From contig NC_044022.1 of the NCBI RefSeq assembly GCF_900496995.4, positions 19,978,938-20,042,937 of the forward strand: a stretch of 64,000 nucleotides of DNA, read 5' to 3'. This DNA is from Aquila chrysaetos chrysaetos (taxonomy: Eukaryota > Chordata > Aves > Accipitriformes > Accipitridae). Below the pieces are notes generated by a model. It saw only the letters and a program-made list of their open reading frames with translations. It did not search any database and was not told where the DNA came from. How positions within the stretch are numbered: the first letter of the stretch is position 1; each line of letters starts with the position of its first letter. Shown piece after piece: positions 1 to 14,105 of the stretch. Position numbers and translations under genes: made by a program.

Positions 1-430
1 GGGCCCGCCGGCTCTTGGTACAGCAGCGTCTCTGCGTGGCGGGAGCGAGGTGGGAGTCTGTTCCTGGGGCTCGCCCCCCTTTGCGGGCCGGAGGGGGGCC
101 CTGCGGCCCGGCAGCGGGGCCCTGAGGCGGGCGGGCCGAGGCGGCGCGGGAGCGGGGCCCGCTGAGGTGGGTCTGTGGAAGGAGCTGGGGACGGGACGGA
201 CGCTGGAAAGGGGCTGCCCGTCGCGGTTGTGAGGGCAGGTTGGCAGGCGGCCGCGGGGCTTGTCGCGGCTGGGATGGGGCTAGGTGTGGAGGGGGAGGCT
301 GCTGCGGGCGGCGGGAAGCCGGGGCGGCTCCGGCGGCCCCCGGGGTTGGGCCCGTTGCAGCCTCCGGGGAGGGGGGGCCCGTGCGGGGGCTGGAGCTGCA
401 GAGGCGTTCGGCCTCTGCCTGGGATGAAGT
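1..430. promoter_or_regulatory. CpG island at the left edge, probable promoter region
   Basis: The first 430 bases are strongly GC-rich with many CpG dinucleotides, then composition drops abruptly to the AT-rich background. This is the usual appearance of a vertebrate CpG-island promoter. No convincing coding exon is visible; the short frames here are compositional. In mammals RAB30 lies upstream of PCF11 in divergent orientation with its 5' end facing PCF11, so this may be the RAB30 promoter and/or the start of a divergent noncoding transcript. The island itself is seen; the RAB30 link is inference from synteny. Confidence 0.55.
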
Positions 431-3400
431 ACAGGCTGTGGTTTAGAGAGCAAGGCTGAGTTCTTGGCCTGGCCTTGGTGGGGCAGGCCCTCGGCAGGGA
501 GCGGGCTGGGACGTACCCTTGTCACACGCCAGGTGACAGGCTGTGCTTGGGCTCTTTTAAGGGTTGTGGCTTCCGTGTGATGTCTTAACTGCACTAACGG
601 TGTTTGGCTGTCATACATATGTGGCTTAGTGTGACCAGCAGGAGGAGCTTTGCTCCCTCCTAAAGGCAGCTGACCTTGGTATGTCCATAGGGACATGAAC
701 CAACGTTGAAAAAGCTCAGAGAATGGATGAGACGGTGTAAGACCTCTCAGCATGGTATGGGAGCAGCCAAGCTAATTTGCTTCCCTGTTTTTTTACCTGT
801 TGCTTGCTGTCTAGTGGTGGCATGGCTTAGCCAGCTGACTAGGTGCTGTCTGAGTTTCAGCATACCCTATGGCTGGCGTCTAGGAGGTTGGCTAGATTTT
901 GAGCATCAGGTTGTACACTTTCTTGTACTGAACATCATCCCTGCTTGTGCTAGTCTCTGTGTCAGGGAATGGGAAACGATTAAGTAAGTCTCTGTTAGGC
1001 TTAAGAGGACTGGAGTTCCCTGAAATAACGTGTGGAAGACCTTTAATCAAAACTGGGACAGAGGACACTCAAATGTTTGCATGGCTTGTGAAATAACACC
1101 ATTTCTAGTTACAGCTGATTCCTGTGAAATAAAGTGCTTTATTACCTCAAGAAGATACTCCATTAAAAAGAGTTGTGAAGAGTTTCATGGGCTTGCTGGA
1201 AGTCTTGGCTAAAGTCCACTAGTGGTATAGTTCAGGAAAAAGGGGGTTACAAGTTTTTATTTCATACTTTGGCTCCTCCTGGAGGTAAGTACAATGCATT
1301 TGCTCAGGATATTGTCTCACAATAACTACATGGGTATAGTAGTCTGTTTACCCCTGGATGCACTTGAATGATGGAGGAAGGATGTCATGAAATGTTCTGT
1401 GACACAGTTACAAATCACTTAATCCGAACCTTGCAGCCTTTCAAGATTTGTTGATACTATGACAATGTGTGCCATCTTTCATCTCTTTAAATCCAGCTCG
1501 CTCCATTTAAAGAATCCATACCAGTTGCTTGCCTTCCCCATTCTCCTGTAAAATGTCTGGTGTCCTGGGACAGGAGGTGCTTCTTCCCACCCTCAGTTTT
1601 GCCATATTCATCACTGAAGAAAAAGAGTGGAGACATTATACTACTTTGTTGCTACTAAAACTTTTAGTAATAGTTGCATACATCTGAAAAATCTGGAATT
1701 GCAAGTACAGCCCCCTTTTTCTTTTCTACTTCTGATTCTTCTCTACACAAATACCTTTAGATTAGGTGTGCTGTGGGCACAAAAAAGGGACAGTGGCATG
1801 ATGACTTCCGTCACAACGTTTACCCACAGTAGACTTTAAGCCTATGCTTGTGTCTGCAGCTGATGCCAAGTAATGATGGTAAGTGTTGCAGTGGGATAAT
1901 TGGAGGGGAGCTTGCTTGTCTTTTCTATATCTGGCATAAAACACGTATGTGAAATCTTCATCCAGGATAAGTCTGCTGACCTAATGGCAGTATGCTTTGT
2001 TATTTACACTGGTTTAGAAACAATTGGTGTCATGTGCATTTGATTCCCTCTCTTTCTCCTTTCCCTCCTTGTTTCAGTGCTGCTGCTCGGGGGAGGAGAC
2101 AAGGATGCATCCTGCTTTACAGAGAACTTTATTCACTGTTTTTACCATGTTTCGTTATCTGAAGATGTAGATGCTACTGGTGTCTCAGCTAAGAGTTGCT
2201 GTAGCATATTGAAATGTAGAAAAAAAGGAACTGACTTCAGAAACTTCAAAAACACACCCAAATGAATGCCTGATGCGAGAGACAAGTAAAATAGTTTTCC
2301 GTGAGTGTGTAGTTCACTTTCATCAGTTTGGGGGTGTCTGATACTTCTCAGTGTATGGGTCTTACTCATTGATCACAACTTGTCAGAGATGGTAATGACG
2401 AAACCTGTGTTACATGGCTCAAACTTGGATACTCTGTTCACCTGAAAGTGCTAATGTCCCTAACTCTTTTCTGACCCAGCAGGTCTTAATTGCAAGATCT
2501 GCAAGGAGCTTACAGTCCTGTTGCATAAATAAGTGTTGTGTCAGCACTTCATATGAAAAGACATAAGGTGATGATAGAATTGAAAGCCTGCCTTCAGCAT
2601 TTCATAAATACGTGGGTGTATTCTGGTTTAATACTGTGAATGAAAACTTACTCCAGTGTCTATATGGTCCTGAGCCGATGAAGCTGTTATGTTTGAATAT
2701 ACTTGGACTACTATGCTGACATCCTACACTGCAGAAACTATGGGTTGTCTTTGTTACTAAAGTGATTTTGGTCACTGTGGACTCAGGTAAGTAACCACCC
2801 GGTGTCCTGAAAACCAAGAGAAGCAGTTGGGAGACCCTGCAGGAAGGATGCAGAAGATAAGGGTAAGTAGGAATGTGTGATGCCTTTGCTCAAAGAAGAA
2901 ATGGCTTAATCTCAGTTTAATCTAAGTTCATAGGCAGAAACCTGGCTTCGTATCTCAGCTTTCATTCTGACAAGTTCTTCCTCGTAATGAAAACTTCAGG
3001 GATTTGGATGCTCTAAATTGAGCTTTCACTGGATAGTATACCAAAACCAGCTCTGCAGTTTGCATGAGAGATACATGAATTTATGAGATTAAGTGTACAA
3101 ATATGGTATGTGTTAACATAATTTTTAAGGTGTCTGATGTTCTGCTGTCATGGGGTCAACATCCATGTCAGTGCAGCATGGAGAACTGGCAGGATGTTGG
3201 GATTCTCAGTTCTTGCAAATTAATTGTCAGGCCTTACATAATTCCTGTATGCAAATTAGTTGGATGAAAAGATTTTCATGTGCACTCAAACAGTATGGTT
3301 TCTAAGGGTGATTGATACGATCTATGCTAGTCTTGGCACGTAAGTTTAGTTTTGAAATCCCATTTTCTTAATTACCCAGCTATAAAACAGTTGTCCACAG

Positions 3401-6400
3401 TCTCCTTGGAGGAAGGAGGAGAGTTGAAGTGTCACTGACCAACTGCTTGCTTCAAAGCCTATGGGGGAAGGGTGTAAACTCTAACATCAAAGTTACTGCT
3501 TAGATTCTGGAGGCTGGAGAAGCTGCTATGAAGGTTTTTTGTTTGTAATTGTCTCCCATGAAGCTATTTCCCAAAGAGTTACTGGAGGTGCAAGGTGAAA
3601 GGTGAGAATGTGAATTCAGCTGGGTAGAATGGGTAAGTACTTCTATATTGTGTTATTGTTTCCAAGTATCTTAATGGTGACAATACAGAAAAATACATTG
3701 TGTTGTCTACTTTGTTCTTGAACAGGGAGAGCTTGGAAAAACAGGTAAGAGTGGAAGGCTTCTCTGTCTTTTTAAGTGTTCTCAATGAAATTTTGGGGAG
3801 GCGGCTGTTAAACCAGTTTCTGGAAGAACCTAGTATTCCTGTATAGCCAAAAAAGTTTGTAAAGCTTCTCTGGAAGTAATTCTAGTGACTAATTATAAAG
3901 TGTCAACTTTTTTTATCTTTCAGCACAAGAGGAGTTCTCTAAGAGCAGTCAAGAACCTCTTCAGGTAGCATGGACATGTTCTTCAACTGAAACATGGCAG
4001 CAGTTCAGTAGCACTTACACAACAGGAAAGGGTGTGCAGGCTACTGAAGTCACTGGCTTCCTAAGAACTGGTATCTGAAAGAAATCATTCTGGTAGAGAG
4101 AGAAACTTGGGTTTCTTCCACAACTTTTAACTCCCTTGAATTTGAATGAGAGCTCATCTAATACTGAAACAGGAGATTACTTTTATTGTAGATACTGGAG
4201 AAGGGCATTGGAATAGGGGACTTAAGTGCTAGTCAGGGCACTGTGACAGGCCTTGGAAGAAGAGCAGGTAGTTTGAGTACAAGCGACTCTAGTTGTGGGA
4301 AGCTCCCTTTTGGGAAGGCATACTAGCTGTGGGGGAAGCTTGCTAAGTGGAGACTTGGAAGTGCAGTATGTTCTGCTGCTGTTTCTTGGCTGCATATGGA
4401 TCTCTCTCTTAAGGTGGGATGCCCTGAGATGACCACTGAAGACTACAGGGTTGTAGGCAGACCCCATTTCTCTTCAGAGCATCTGTGCAACTGTCCAGTT
4501 TAGAACCACCTAAATGGCTTCAGTTTTCATCAGACGAGTATTTCCTGATTAATAGCTTTGCTTGGTCCACCTAACTCCTGCAGAGCTATTTGGCTGAATG
4601 CAGCAGTGCTCTGAACGTAAGAAGCCTTCCCCACCTGTGGATTGCTGGAGACTGGAACACAAACATGACTCATACGGGCTCCAGGGCTGAGCGTAAATCC
4701 TTTGGTTGCTTGTGTTCTAGCTTTAGTATACACAACGGGTGCAAGTGAGTGCTTGTGCGTGGAACAAGAAAACACTTGGGCTGTGCTGGCTCATATGTAC
4801 TTTGGTGTGCACTGCCCTCTTCAGCACAGAACTTGATAAAACCATGTATTGCATAAAGCAGGTGGGGATGGGTTATGCTAGGTGTGGACCTTGCGCAGTT
4901 GCCACTAATCCTTGGAAAGCACTTATTTATGTTGTGTGGTGGTAAACCCGAGTTGGTAACTGATACTGTTCAGCCGATGTGCAAGTCTGTGCCAGACAAG
5001 TAGTCCATGAGTTCACAAATCCTCAAGCGTACTCTTTTACTCCATTTAAAACAAAAAAAAAAAAAAAAAAAAGAGGGTTGCAGCAGGGAATTTTTTTAAA
5101 GGGTCACATAAACTCTACTGAAATTAAAAGCCCACTAAAAATATCTTTGTGGAAGTAATACATTTTGGGAAATGACGAGTGCTGTGTCAAAGGCAACGTG
5201 AGGCTTTAGTTAATGGCAATCTTCCAACACTCTTGTCCCAGTTTTTGTTGTGAGGTTCATAGGGGAAGAGTGTTGGACACAGGGAGAGTGTGAAAGCTGT
5301 AACCACAGGTAAAAGTTGAATTTTAGCAACTGGAATTTAGTGTCAAATTATGCACCATTTTCTAAGGAATTCCTGCAACTAAATTGATAACGCCGGAGTC
5401 CCTGATCACGCATGCTAGTGTTCTCAGGTTCTCCAGCTATTTGGATGCAGTGGTGCAAAATTATATGTTGTTTCCTATATGATTCACCTTAAAATGCAAG
5501 CTTTGGCAGCGTGAGTACCTAAACAGTATTACAGTCAGCATTCCTTTATGCACACAAACAATTTCCTTTTGGGTAAGTAACACTGCACTGTGAAAAAGCA
5601 CACAACTCCAGGGAGAGCATCATTTGATAGTGTCTCCTGTGCCAGAATTCCCTGGGTTTGCTCCTCTTCCTCGCCTTGGATTCTGCTGTTTACCCAAACT
5701 TTAAGCCTTTCTGTACATTATCGCTGGTTGGCTCTCTTCCACCATCTGATTGTTTTTTACCATTTCTCTGCAAATACATCTTCCTGGAAAACGGGTACCA
5801 ACAGTAAGTATCTCTGGTTCCTGGCCAAGTTTCCACTCACATGGTTTCACTTGCTCTGTCAAGTTATTTACATGCAGTGTTCTAAGGATGTAATTTAGCG
5901 GACTGCTAGTAAGCAGCTAACCTTTATGTCTTGGCCCCAGTCCACATAGGTCAGGTTTACACAAGCCTGCTTCCTCACGATGAGTTCGGTGGCTACTCTT
6001 ACAGCCCTTGGTTTCCTGTTGCATGACTTTATGAAAAAGATAGTGTTAGGCTGCTCTCTGAGCCTTGAGAAAGGACATGCTAGGATTGCTCACTTTACCT
6101 ACTGAGTTGCATGAGCCAGAATCTCTTCTGAATCTTGTTCTTCTGCATACACAAGACCTAAGGCTGTCAAGGTGAGAAGGTTACGTTTTTCGTGTCTTAA
6201 TAGGTCTGATGTGCCACAATAGAGGAGAGGGTTTTCAAAACCAGCATAGAGGTGTGAAGCTCCATATTTAAGCTGCCTAGCTCAAAGTACAGTCTTATTC
6301 TCAGGTTCTGGATTTCTGCATATCAGAGTTGTTTTGTATCCAGTGGAGCTGCCTTGGGCATGCATTTGCAGGAGTCGCGTTACCTGAGCTCCCTGCTTTG

Positions 6401-7827
6401 AGCTTTCAGAAAATACAGTTGCACGGTGCAGAGCCTGTGGTTGCATTGCTGGTTGAAGGAGTTCAGTGTTGTCTTTTGCCCGTTGCCTCCCTGTGCCACA
6501 GTACACCATTCCCTTTCATGTGAACACAGCTATCTGAAAGGGCACGGTGAGCTATCAGTGTCTTAATCAGGGTGTTGACGCACCCTCCCTGCCCTGTGTA
6601 TGCTTTTCAGTGACTCAGTGACTTCATTGAAGCAGAGAAGGTTTGCAGTTGTGCAGCTTTCTAAAACCTGGATCAGATTAGTGATACGGTTTAGAGAATT
6701 TGCAACATAGCACTAAAAATAGGTGGCCAGGTGCACAGTAGAAGTCAGAAGTTCTTGGGCTTGTTCCTGAAGTCTCTGTCTCGTTAAATCATGCCTCTAA
6801 GGATGCGTTTGACTTTGGGGGGGGAGGAGCCACAGCAGCAGGGTGTCCATTGTGCATGTGGATGCTTTTGTTAACCATGTTTTTCTGCTTTAGGTCTCAT
6901 GACCCAGTCAAATGTTTCACTGTGTGTAGCCTTCTGACCAGGCAGCGGGAGCTTGAGAAACCCTGATGTCTGTAAGCAGCACTCGTGATTGCTAGATGCA
7001 GTCCAGACAAATGCCAGTGGGAGAGGAGAGCAAGAGTAAGATGCGGACCAGTTTTCCCTTAAGTTTGGGTTTTTTTGACTGTTACAGAGAGTACCAATGT
7101 GTTCTCTTATGCTGGAACTAATTTCTTACATTTAGGGAGTATTTACCCCTGCACACATTGCCAAATATCCCTTTTACATTTAATGGCAGAGTAGGTCTGC
7201 AAAAAAGAGAATTGGGTACTAAAATGTTTCACATACAGTAGACAAAAAGCCTAGTCTCAGTTTTCCACATCAACGTTTTTGCAGTGCTCCTGATATGAGT
7301 CAAGTCAGCTTCACTACTGTGAACTCTTGCAATGCAAATATGATTTACTGCCTCCATTCTGATAATGGCGAATGTTGTCTGATGGGGACAATGTGGTGGC
7401 AGCTGCTTCAGAGTGATGTGCAGTGGCTTCGCTGTACTTGCTCCGCTTTAGCGAATGTCAGCTAAAATAGTAATTGCGTCCCCTAAGATTTAGATTACTG
7501 CTGCTGATAACCTTTGTGGAAAAACAAATGAGGGGAAATAGAGGCAGATGCAATCCTCACATGAATTGACAGAAGGGTGTTGCACAGCCAAGTGAGTACT
7601 ACGTCTCACCGGGAATGAAGGGCAGTCATGCTTTACTAGCTCATGTCAGTGAGGTCCACTTAGCCTCCTGCAAATTCCTGCCCACTGAAAGCTCTTCTCA
7701 TCTGCAGGGTAGATTGTGACTGGAGCAACCGCTGTTGCAGTGCTGCCTCCTGGAAACAAGTGGGTGAGGAAAGAGAGTTTCTTTTAGTAGGTCCACTGAA
7801 AATAAATGAATTTGCTTACTCTTCATG

Positions 7828-8028
7828 ATGAATAATTAAATATATTTAATTTATACAATAATAATTTATAAATATATTTAAATTGTAAATATATTTATAA
7901 ATACATACCTGGAAATATAGGCATATATGTATATAAAATGTATATATTTAAATATATACATTATTGTATATATTAATGAATATATTAATGATTCATAAAC
8001 TCACAGTTTATAAATAAATTAATAAGCT
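7828..8028. repeat. AT-rich, partly palindromic low-complexity block
   Basis: About 200 bases made almost entirely of A and T, with recurring TATATTTA, AAATATAT and TTTATAAATA words that are largely self-complementary. It can form many alternative hairpins. It resembles an unstable AT-rich microsatellite/cruciform-prone tract rather than a gene or a known transposon. Confidence 0.75.
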
Positions 8029-11000
8029 GGGGAATCTCAGAAAAATAGAGGAGCTCTGTGTTGCCAACAGACTCCTGGGATGGAGTAGCTGTTCCCTCTT
8101 GAGAACAGATCAAACGTGACAGTCTGCTCCCCAACAAATACAGCTTGTGTGAATCATCTTGTTTTGTTAAAGTTTCTAATCATGTCTGTCTTTTAAACTC
8201 TCATCCTTGAGAAGGTTATTTGTCTGTGGATTAACCTTGTCATGAGTACTGAGGCATGTGACATGCTTGGCCGTGGAAGCAGGTATGTGTGGGGTCTCTC
8301 ACAAGTTTCTGTCAACACTTAAGTGTTGCGGCTCTCCGGAATGGATAACGTTGCTGCCATTCATTCTGAGTGGCGTTGCAGCCTTGTTCACATGGGTTTG
8401 ACGGTATCTCAGATATCCTAGCCTTTCGCTATAGTCAGTTCTCTGTAATCTGAAGGTAAATTTAGGTGCAAATCATGACAGCCAAGATGCTGGGTTTGGA
8501 ATATGCCTGCCTCCCTGTAATACTCAGTCGTGCTCTCTGGTATGGGTGGATCTGCCGCTTGGGTACAGTTGATTTACCAGTCTTACTTCTCCCAAAGGAA
8601 GTGTGCACGCTGAATTTTCCCTGTGCTGTGGTAGTGCTTTACGTGCACAAGCTCCAGGTAATGTTCACCTCTGTGGGATGCAAAGGGATGGCTCTCTCAG
8701 TCTTCCCTGAATTTACTGCTCAGTGTTCAGTGACGTAGCAGGGAATGCAAGGCACTATTTTGCTCCTGTCCACCACCCACAAATGCCGTTTGGTTTTGGT
8801 GACCCTTTTGTTTCTGGCTAACACATAGGTGTTAAGGGAGGTTTTGTACCAACACACAGGTTTTCCAAACTTTGGGGTTTTTCCTTCTCTGTAGTATCTC
8901 CCTGTCACCTGTACATAGTACATCGCAGTCAGTGATCCATCTGTAGGTTATGCCCTGATGTGTGTGAGCAGTCCTGGGATAATTCCCCACTTGTTCAGCT
9001 GCGTGGAGCTGGTGATTCCGGTTGCTGCAGGATTCTAGCCATTGCATGCCATCATCATAAAGAAGAAAAAAGAAAGCTTAGAGGAAAGAGCCCTTCATTT
9101 CTTCTTGTCTATTGGCATGTCCTGAACGGCTCCAGAGCTGGTGCAGGGGTCTGATCAGATGCTGCCCTCCCTCCATCCCCTGACCTGGGTGGTGGGACAG
9201 CAGCACCCTGTGGTGGAGGAGGTGAGGGGACACCAGTCTCAAGAGGTGCTGTCTTCTACCTTTGTCACTTACTGTCCATGTGGCTTCTATGTCCCCCTTC
9301 CTGAAGCTCATTCCCATTCTTGTTTGAAAACAGCTGCTCTAATATGACCCTTCAGCACAAGTAGTCTTTAGATACAGGAGGCCAGGATGTGTCTTGGTGT
9401 GCCATCGGATGAACTTTTTTCAAGTCCTTATGTAGTTTGTAACAAAGGGGACATTAATGTGGGCAAGGTCCAAGAAATACCTTTGTAGAGTCTTGTGTGT
9501 GACTTCTGCTAAATTTGATAAAGTCTTCTCTTTAGTGGCACCATGATCAGATATTCTTGCATGGCCCTATCGTGGTGGTCTTGCATTAGGGTTTTGAAAT
9601 GCTCTGCTAAGTAAGAAGGCCCTGGTGAGCTCACAATGTGAAGGTGGCTCTACGCTTTTTTCAAGGGTCCTTCAGAGCAGGTGTTGGTGGGAAGAACACG
9701 TTTGACCCTTTTCCATTTTTTTTTAAGTAGATGTTTCAGCTTCAGAGAATCCTTACATATTCTGTGTTACTTACAATCAATTACATTTCTCCATTTAATA
9801 CAAATATGACCAGTTTTATGCAAAGGCATATAAATGACATTTCTTAGTAGGCATTTCTTCCATGTTTTATATTACAGCTGCATGTATCCACATTAGATAA
9901 GTCAGGAATATTTGAATAACAGATGCTAAATTGGGTCATAAACCACAAGAGTCACTGAGCTCAGACTTCAGAGGAACTGGATCCTCTCCTGGTACATTCA
10001 CTGGGCAAATAATTTATACCTCAGGATCATCTTTTGCACTGGAGGACATCTGTGTGAATATTTGGCTGCTGCTACTCCAGCATCTCTTACCTCTGGGACA
10101 AATTCTTTCTTCTGGTTCCCATTGAATCTTGGGGCGGTGGTTGGGGAAGAGATCTAATAACACTTTAAAGGTATGTGGAAGGTGCTCTCCATGTGCTGAG
10201 TTTCATATTTTTAACCTTTACATTTTAAAAATTTGAAGTAGCACCTTCCATTTCCTAAACTGATGACACCTGAAGATAAATAGATCTCTACAGCTAATTG
10301 CCTCCAATACATCAAAGACAGAAGTGCCATTTTGCAGATACCCAGTGAAGATGCAGAAGCATGGTATTGCTGGGAACCGACCAATCACCACTAAAATACA
10401 ATAGTGCCACAACTTGTCAGCAGGCTGAGCAAACCCAGCCCTTCTTATAATGTTGTGCCTACAGTGTTCTGTCTAAAAACTATTAGCCCTTGGAAAGCTA
10501 GTTGACAATATTTTAAAGAGGAGAATCAAATACTTAACGGTACCTCTATAGGGTTCTCCCCATTTTAATGCACTCATAAATGTAGCCAAATACCACTCCC
10601 ACTTAATAAAGATTGTATTGGAAGGCAGCTGTAGATAAAATGTAACTTCTTGAACCAGTTTTAATTACTCATCTGTTTTCAGAGCCAGTTTGTGGCATCA
10701 GTGGATATGTTCATATTTCTAAGTCCAAGACATAAAACGGCTTTGTGTTATTTCTTTAGAGAACAGCAAAAAATCATAAAAGGAGCCCTGATTTTCAAAA
10801 CGGGAACATTAGATTTGCATTTTATTTTAAATAAAATGAATGCATGCGTGTGCTTATACAGTCAATGTTCAGGCAGGGTTTGTGGTTGACTAGCCCATCT
10901 GTTGTGCCTAGAGAGCAGCGAAGAGAACGCAGATTGTGTTAGCAGTCATAAATCCCTGTCTTTGTATCTTGTCCCCCATCGCAGACTCTCCTAGGGATGT

Positions 11001-11257
11001 GGCTGCAAGTTTCAACCTGGGAAGGGCAGAGTTCCCCCATTGCAGACCCCCTGGCACCTGTAGTGCTAACGGGCAGAGAGGGTCGCGGTCCCTCTGTCTC
11101 CCCGGCTCCCCACCGCTCGGGTCGCACCTCTGAAGTCTTCGGTGCAGCCAAATACTACGTGGTGCTGCAAAATGCACGTCAGAGGTGTTGATCTCTGCTA
11201 GCTTTGAAATGAGAGAGGCTGCTCTAGCTGCTAGTCCACTGTACTTGTGGGTCTCTG

Positions 11258-11272
11258 CCAGCAGAGGGTGGC
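11258..11272 (+). promoter_or_regulatory. CTCF-like motif
   Basis: The 15-mer CCAGCAGAGGGTGGC agrees closely with the core CTCF binding consensus (CCASYAGRKGGC type). It lies in the intergenic region between the left-edge CpG island and PCF11, downstream of a locally GC-rich patch. A motif match alone is weak evidence, so occupancy is unproven. Confidence 0.4.
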
Positions 11273-13525
11273 TCTAAGACCGTTTATACATTGCTTTAAC
11301 GTTTAAACACTTTACAGGCTGAATATTGAGCCTGATGACCTTAGGGCTTCCTTTATTTCCTAATACTCCATTTATCTTTAGTTAGTAATTGTAAGAAATT
11401 AAGATTTTCATTTGGGCTTTTCCTCACTGTTTATTTTGCTTTGGCATTATTCTTCCAGATGAGAATAGCCAAACATAATTAAATTTAGGAAGACAGGTTT
11501 GAGATAATGTTGCTATTGATTGGGACCTACGTCAGTCTAGGACCAAAGCATTTGAAATAAATAACTCTGTGAATAAGTTGTCAGCGTTCTAGTGTTTAAT
11601 AGGGTTTGAAACCTAAGACATTAGTAGTGAATGGAATTCATCTGGCCAAGCTTCAGACACCTAACAGATGCCCAGTCTGTGCTTAGGCTTTCCTTACACT
11701 CCGTGGAGAGGACTGCACACATCCCAAGGTTGATTTCTATACCTCTTAACCTGATTTAGGAATCGGTTTACAGAACACAAGCTAGCAGGAGCCTGATCCC
11801 AAACAACGTTTGCGCATGTATAATTATTCTCATGTGGAGTCCCACCATGTGCGACAGTTAATGACTAGACAGTTAATTATGTGAGTAACTATTATGCAGG
11901 AATGGGCTCAATTCTCGTGCTTGTGTTACAGGGAGACTAATTTGTCTCTTGAGGTGTCTGTTCCTTTCTGTTGGCTACAGAGGGAGCAGAGGTTAGACTA
12001 GCTCAAAGTTAGAGTTCTAACCTACACATCTACCTGAGATACATCTCACCCACGGTGTCTACAGGCTGGTGTTACTAATATTGGGTAATACTCTGCCTCA
12101 TCTTTAAAAGCCTGTAGACACTTAATAGATTTTATGGATCTGATTTCACATCCAATGGCATAAAGTGCAACAGTTACTTCTGTAATTAGTAGATAGTCAT
12201 TAACTTCTCTGAAATCAGTGGAATTCCACATGGGACCAATTGCACATGTATAAGTAGTTCAGGCTGTTGTCGACTGGAGATCTGTTAGGAAGCTGTACAT
12301 GATAAAAGGTAGTAGTAAGTGATGATGGAAAATTTATCATGTTCTAATATATAGTGATTTATATTCTCTGTTAGATGGTCTGTTGAGAATTCTCCTGCAC
12401 GTATTTAAGTAGTTTTAAAAGGTTTAAATAAAAATTCCTGTCAGTGATTTCAGTTTATTTACTGCTCAGAACCTATGTTTTCAAAACAGAACTCCTATCT
12501 AAAGTTCTTTAATTTAAAAAAAAAAAAAAAATGAGTATACCAGCAGTCTTCATTTTGAACTGTTTGGAAGTATAGCACAGGTGAGGCCTTAGTATCTACC
12601 AGGGTGGGTAACATTCCTCTCTGCAGAAATAGAGCAACCCAGTGACCAACTCAAGCAAAAGATGGAAGAGGCATCTTCCATAATGGCTACAATCAGCAGA
12701 TAACCTCTGGCTTTCCCTTCCACAAAACACAGGCAATACCAAACACACGAGTGGGATTTGCATCCTCCTCTTCTGCAGGGATCAAGCCTTTTGAACCAGT
12801 TTCCAAAAACACGTTCACGGTGCAAGAACGGTATTTGGTGTATTTGAATACAGAGAAATGCCACAAGAATGATTAAGGGATTAGAGGAACAGGGTCGGGA
12901 GGATAAGACAAGGTTGTTGCAGACACGGGGGTGTATTCATGACACCAGCATGCGCTGTGGCTCTTCTGGAATGGTTTCCAGTCTACACCAGAGCGTATAG
13001 AGCTTTCTGCAGGATTTAGTGTGCCCAGCACTTGTGCTCTGCTTGAGGTTAATATGGAAAATCTTGTCTGTGATTCCTTGCTGTAATGACCTGTTAGTAT
13101 ACATACGGGCTTTCAAGTTATGGAAGTGACCCATGATTTATGAAACAGCCTCTTCCTGTTTGCAATGATGCAGTGAAATACTGAGTCATCTCTAACCCTT
13201 TAGCCTTCCGTGCACAGGCTTGTTGTTGCTTGCTACCTGTCCCCTAGGATTTGGATTGCTGGTACTGGACAACAGTTTTTACTTGAACTAGTCTCAATTT
13301 TATCAGTTTTGGATTAATTACTGCCTTTTCCCAGAGAAAAGGTTTGAGCTACATCACTATTAATCTGAATTATAATAAATTGCTAAAAAATTAGCTGTGT
13401 GTAGTTTAGGTTAAATTAATGAATTCTTGGTTTTGGGGATTAGTTACTTGCATTCACTGCAAGCTCTAGCTTTTGATTCCCTAAAGTGAGGTTAAATTAC
13501 ATCAGTGATTTAGCCCTTAACCTTT

Positions 13526-14105
13526 TGTCCTGGTTTTGGCTGGGATAGAGTTAATTTTCTCTCTAGTAGCTGGTATAGTGTTATGTCTTGGATTCAGTAT
13601 GAGAAGAATGTTGATAACACACTGATAGTTTTAGTTGTTGCTAAGAGTGTTTAGACTAAGTCAAGGATTTTCCAGCTTCTCATGCCCAGCCAGCGAGAAG
13701 GCTGGAGGGGCACAAGAAGTTGGGAGGGGATGCAGCTGGGACAGCTCACACAAACTCGCCAAAGGGGTATCCCATACCATGTGATATCATGCCCAGTATA
13801 TAAACTGGGGGGAGTTGGCCTGGGAGGGGAGGAATTGCTGCTTGGGAACTAACTGGGCATCAGTCAGTGAGTGGTGAGCAATTGCATTGTGCATCACTTG
13901 TATATTCCAATCCTTTTGTTATTGCTGTTGTCATTTTATTATTATCATTATTAGTTTCTTCCTTTCTGTTCTATTAAACTGTTCTTATCTCAACCCACGA
14001 GTTTTACCTTTTTCCTTCCAATTCTCTCCCCCATCCCACTGGGTGGGGTGGAGTGGGTGAATGGCTGTGTGGTGCTTAGTTGCTGGCTGGGGTTAAACCA
14101 TGACA
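13526..14105 (+). mobile_element. Solo LTR of an endogenous retrovirus (avian ERV family)
   Basis: A 580-bp unit with imperfect terminal inverted repeats: it begins TGTCCTGGTTT and ends AAACCATGACA. It is bordered on both sides by the same 5-bp direct repeat CCTTT (13521-13525 and 14106-14110), a target-site duplication. Internally there is a TATA-like TATATAAA near 13798, a poly(A)-signal variant ATTAAA near 13973, and a T-rich region after it. No internal retroviral genes are attached, so it is the product of LTR-LTR recombination. The opening sequence matches a solo LTR I recognise as common in neoavian genomes. A 5-bp duplication is typical of ERVL or ERVK-like elements; the family name needs a repeat library. 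Confidence 0.88.

Larger units (their letters stand above)
431..13520. other. Intergenic DNA, no gene recognised
   Basis: This stretch is AT-moderate, full of stop codons in all frames, and its open frames stay below about 100 residues without family resemblance. It contains a 20-A tract at 5053-5072, an AT-rich block at 7828-8028, a somewhat GC-rich patch at about 10980-11190, a CTCF-like motif at 11258-11272, and an A-rich run near 12515-12531. A noncoding RNA starting in the island at the left edge cannot be excluded from sequence alone. Confidence 0.5.

Noticed and set aside
5053-5072. 20-A tract considered as the tail of a processed retrocopy
   Set aside because: The preceding sequence shows no coding resemblance and no flanking duplication was found.
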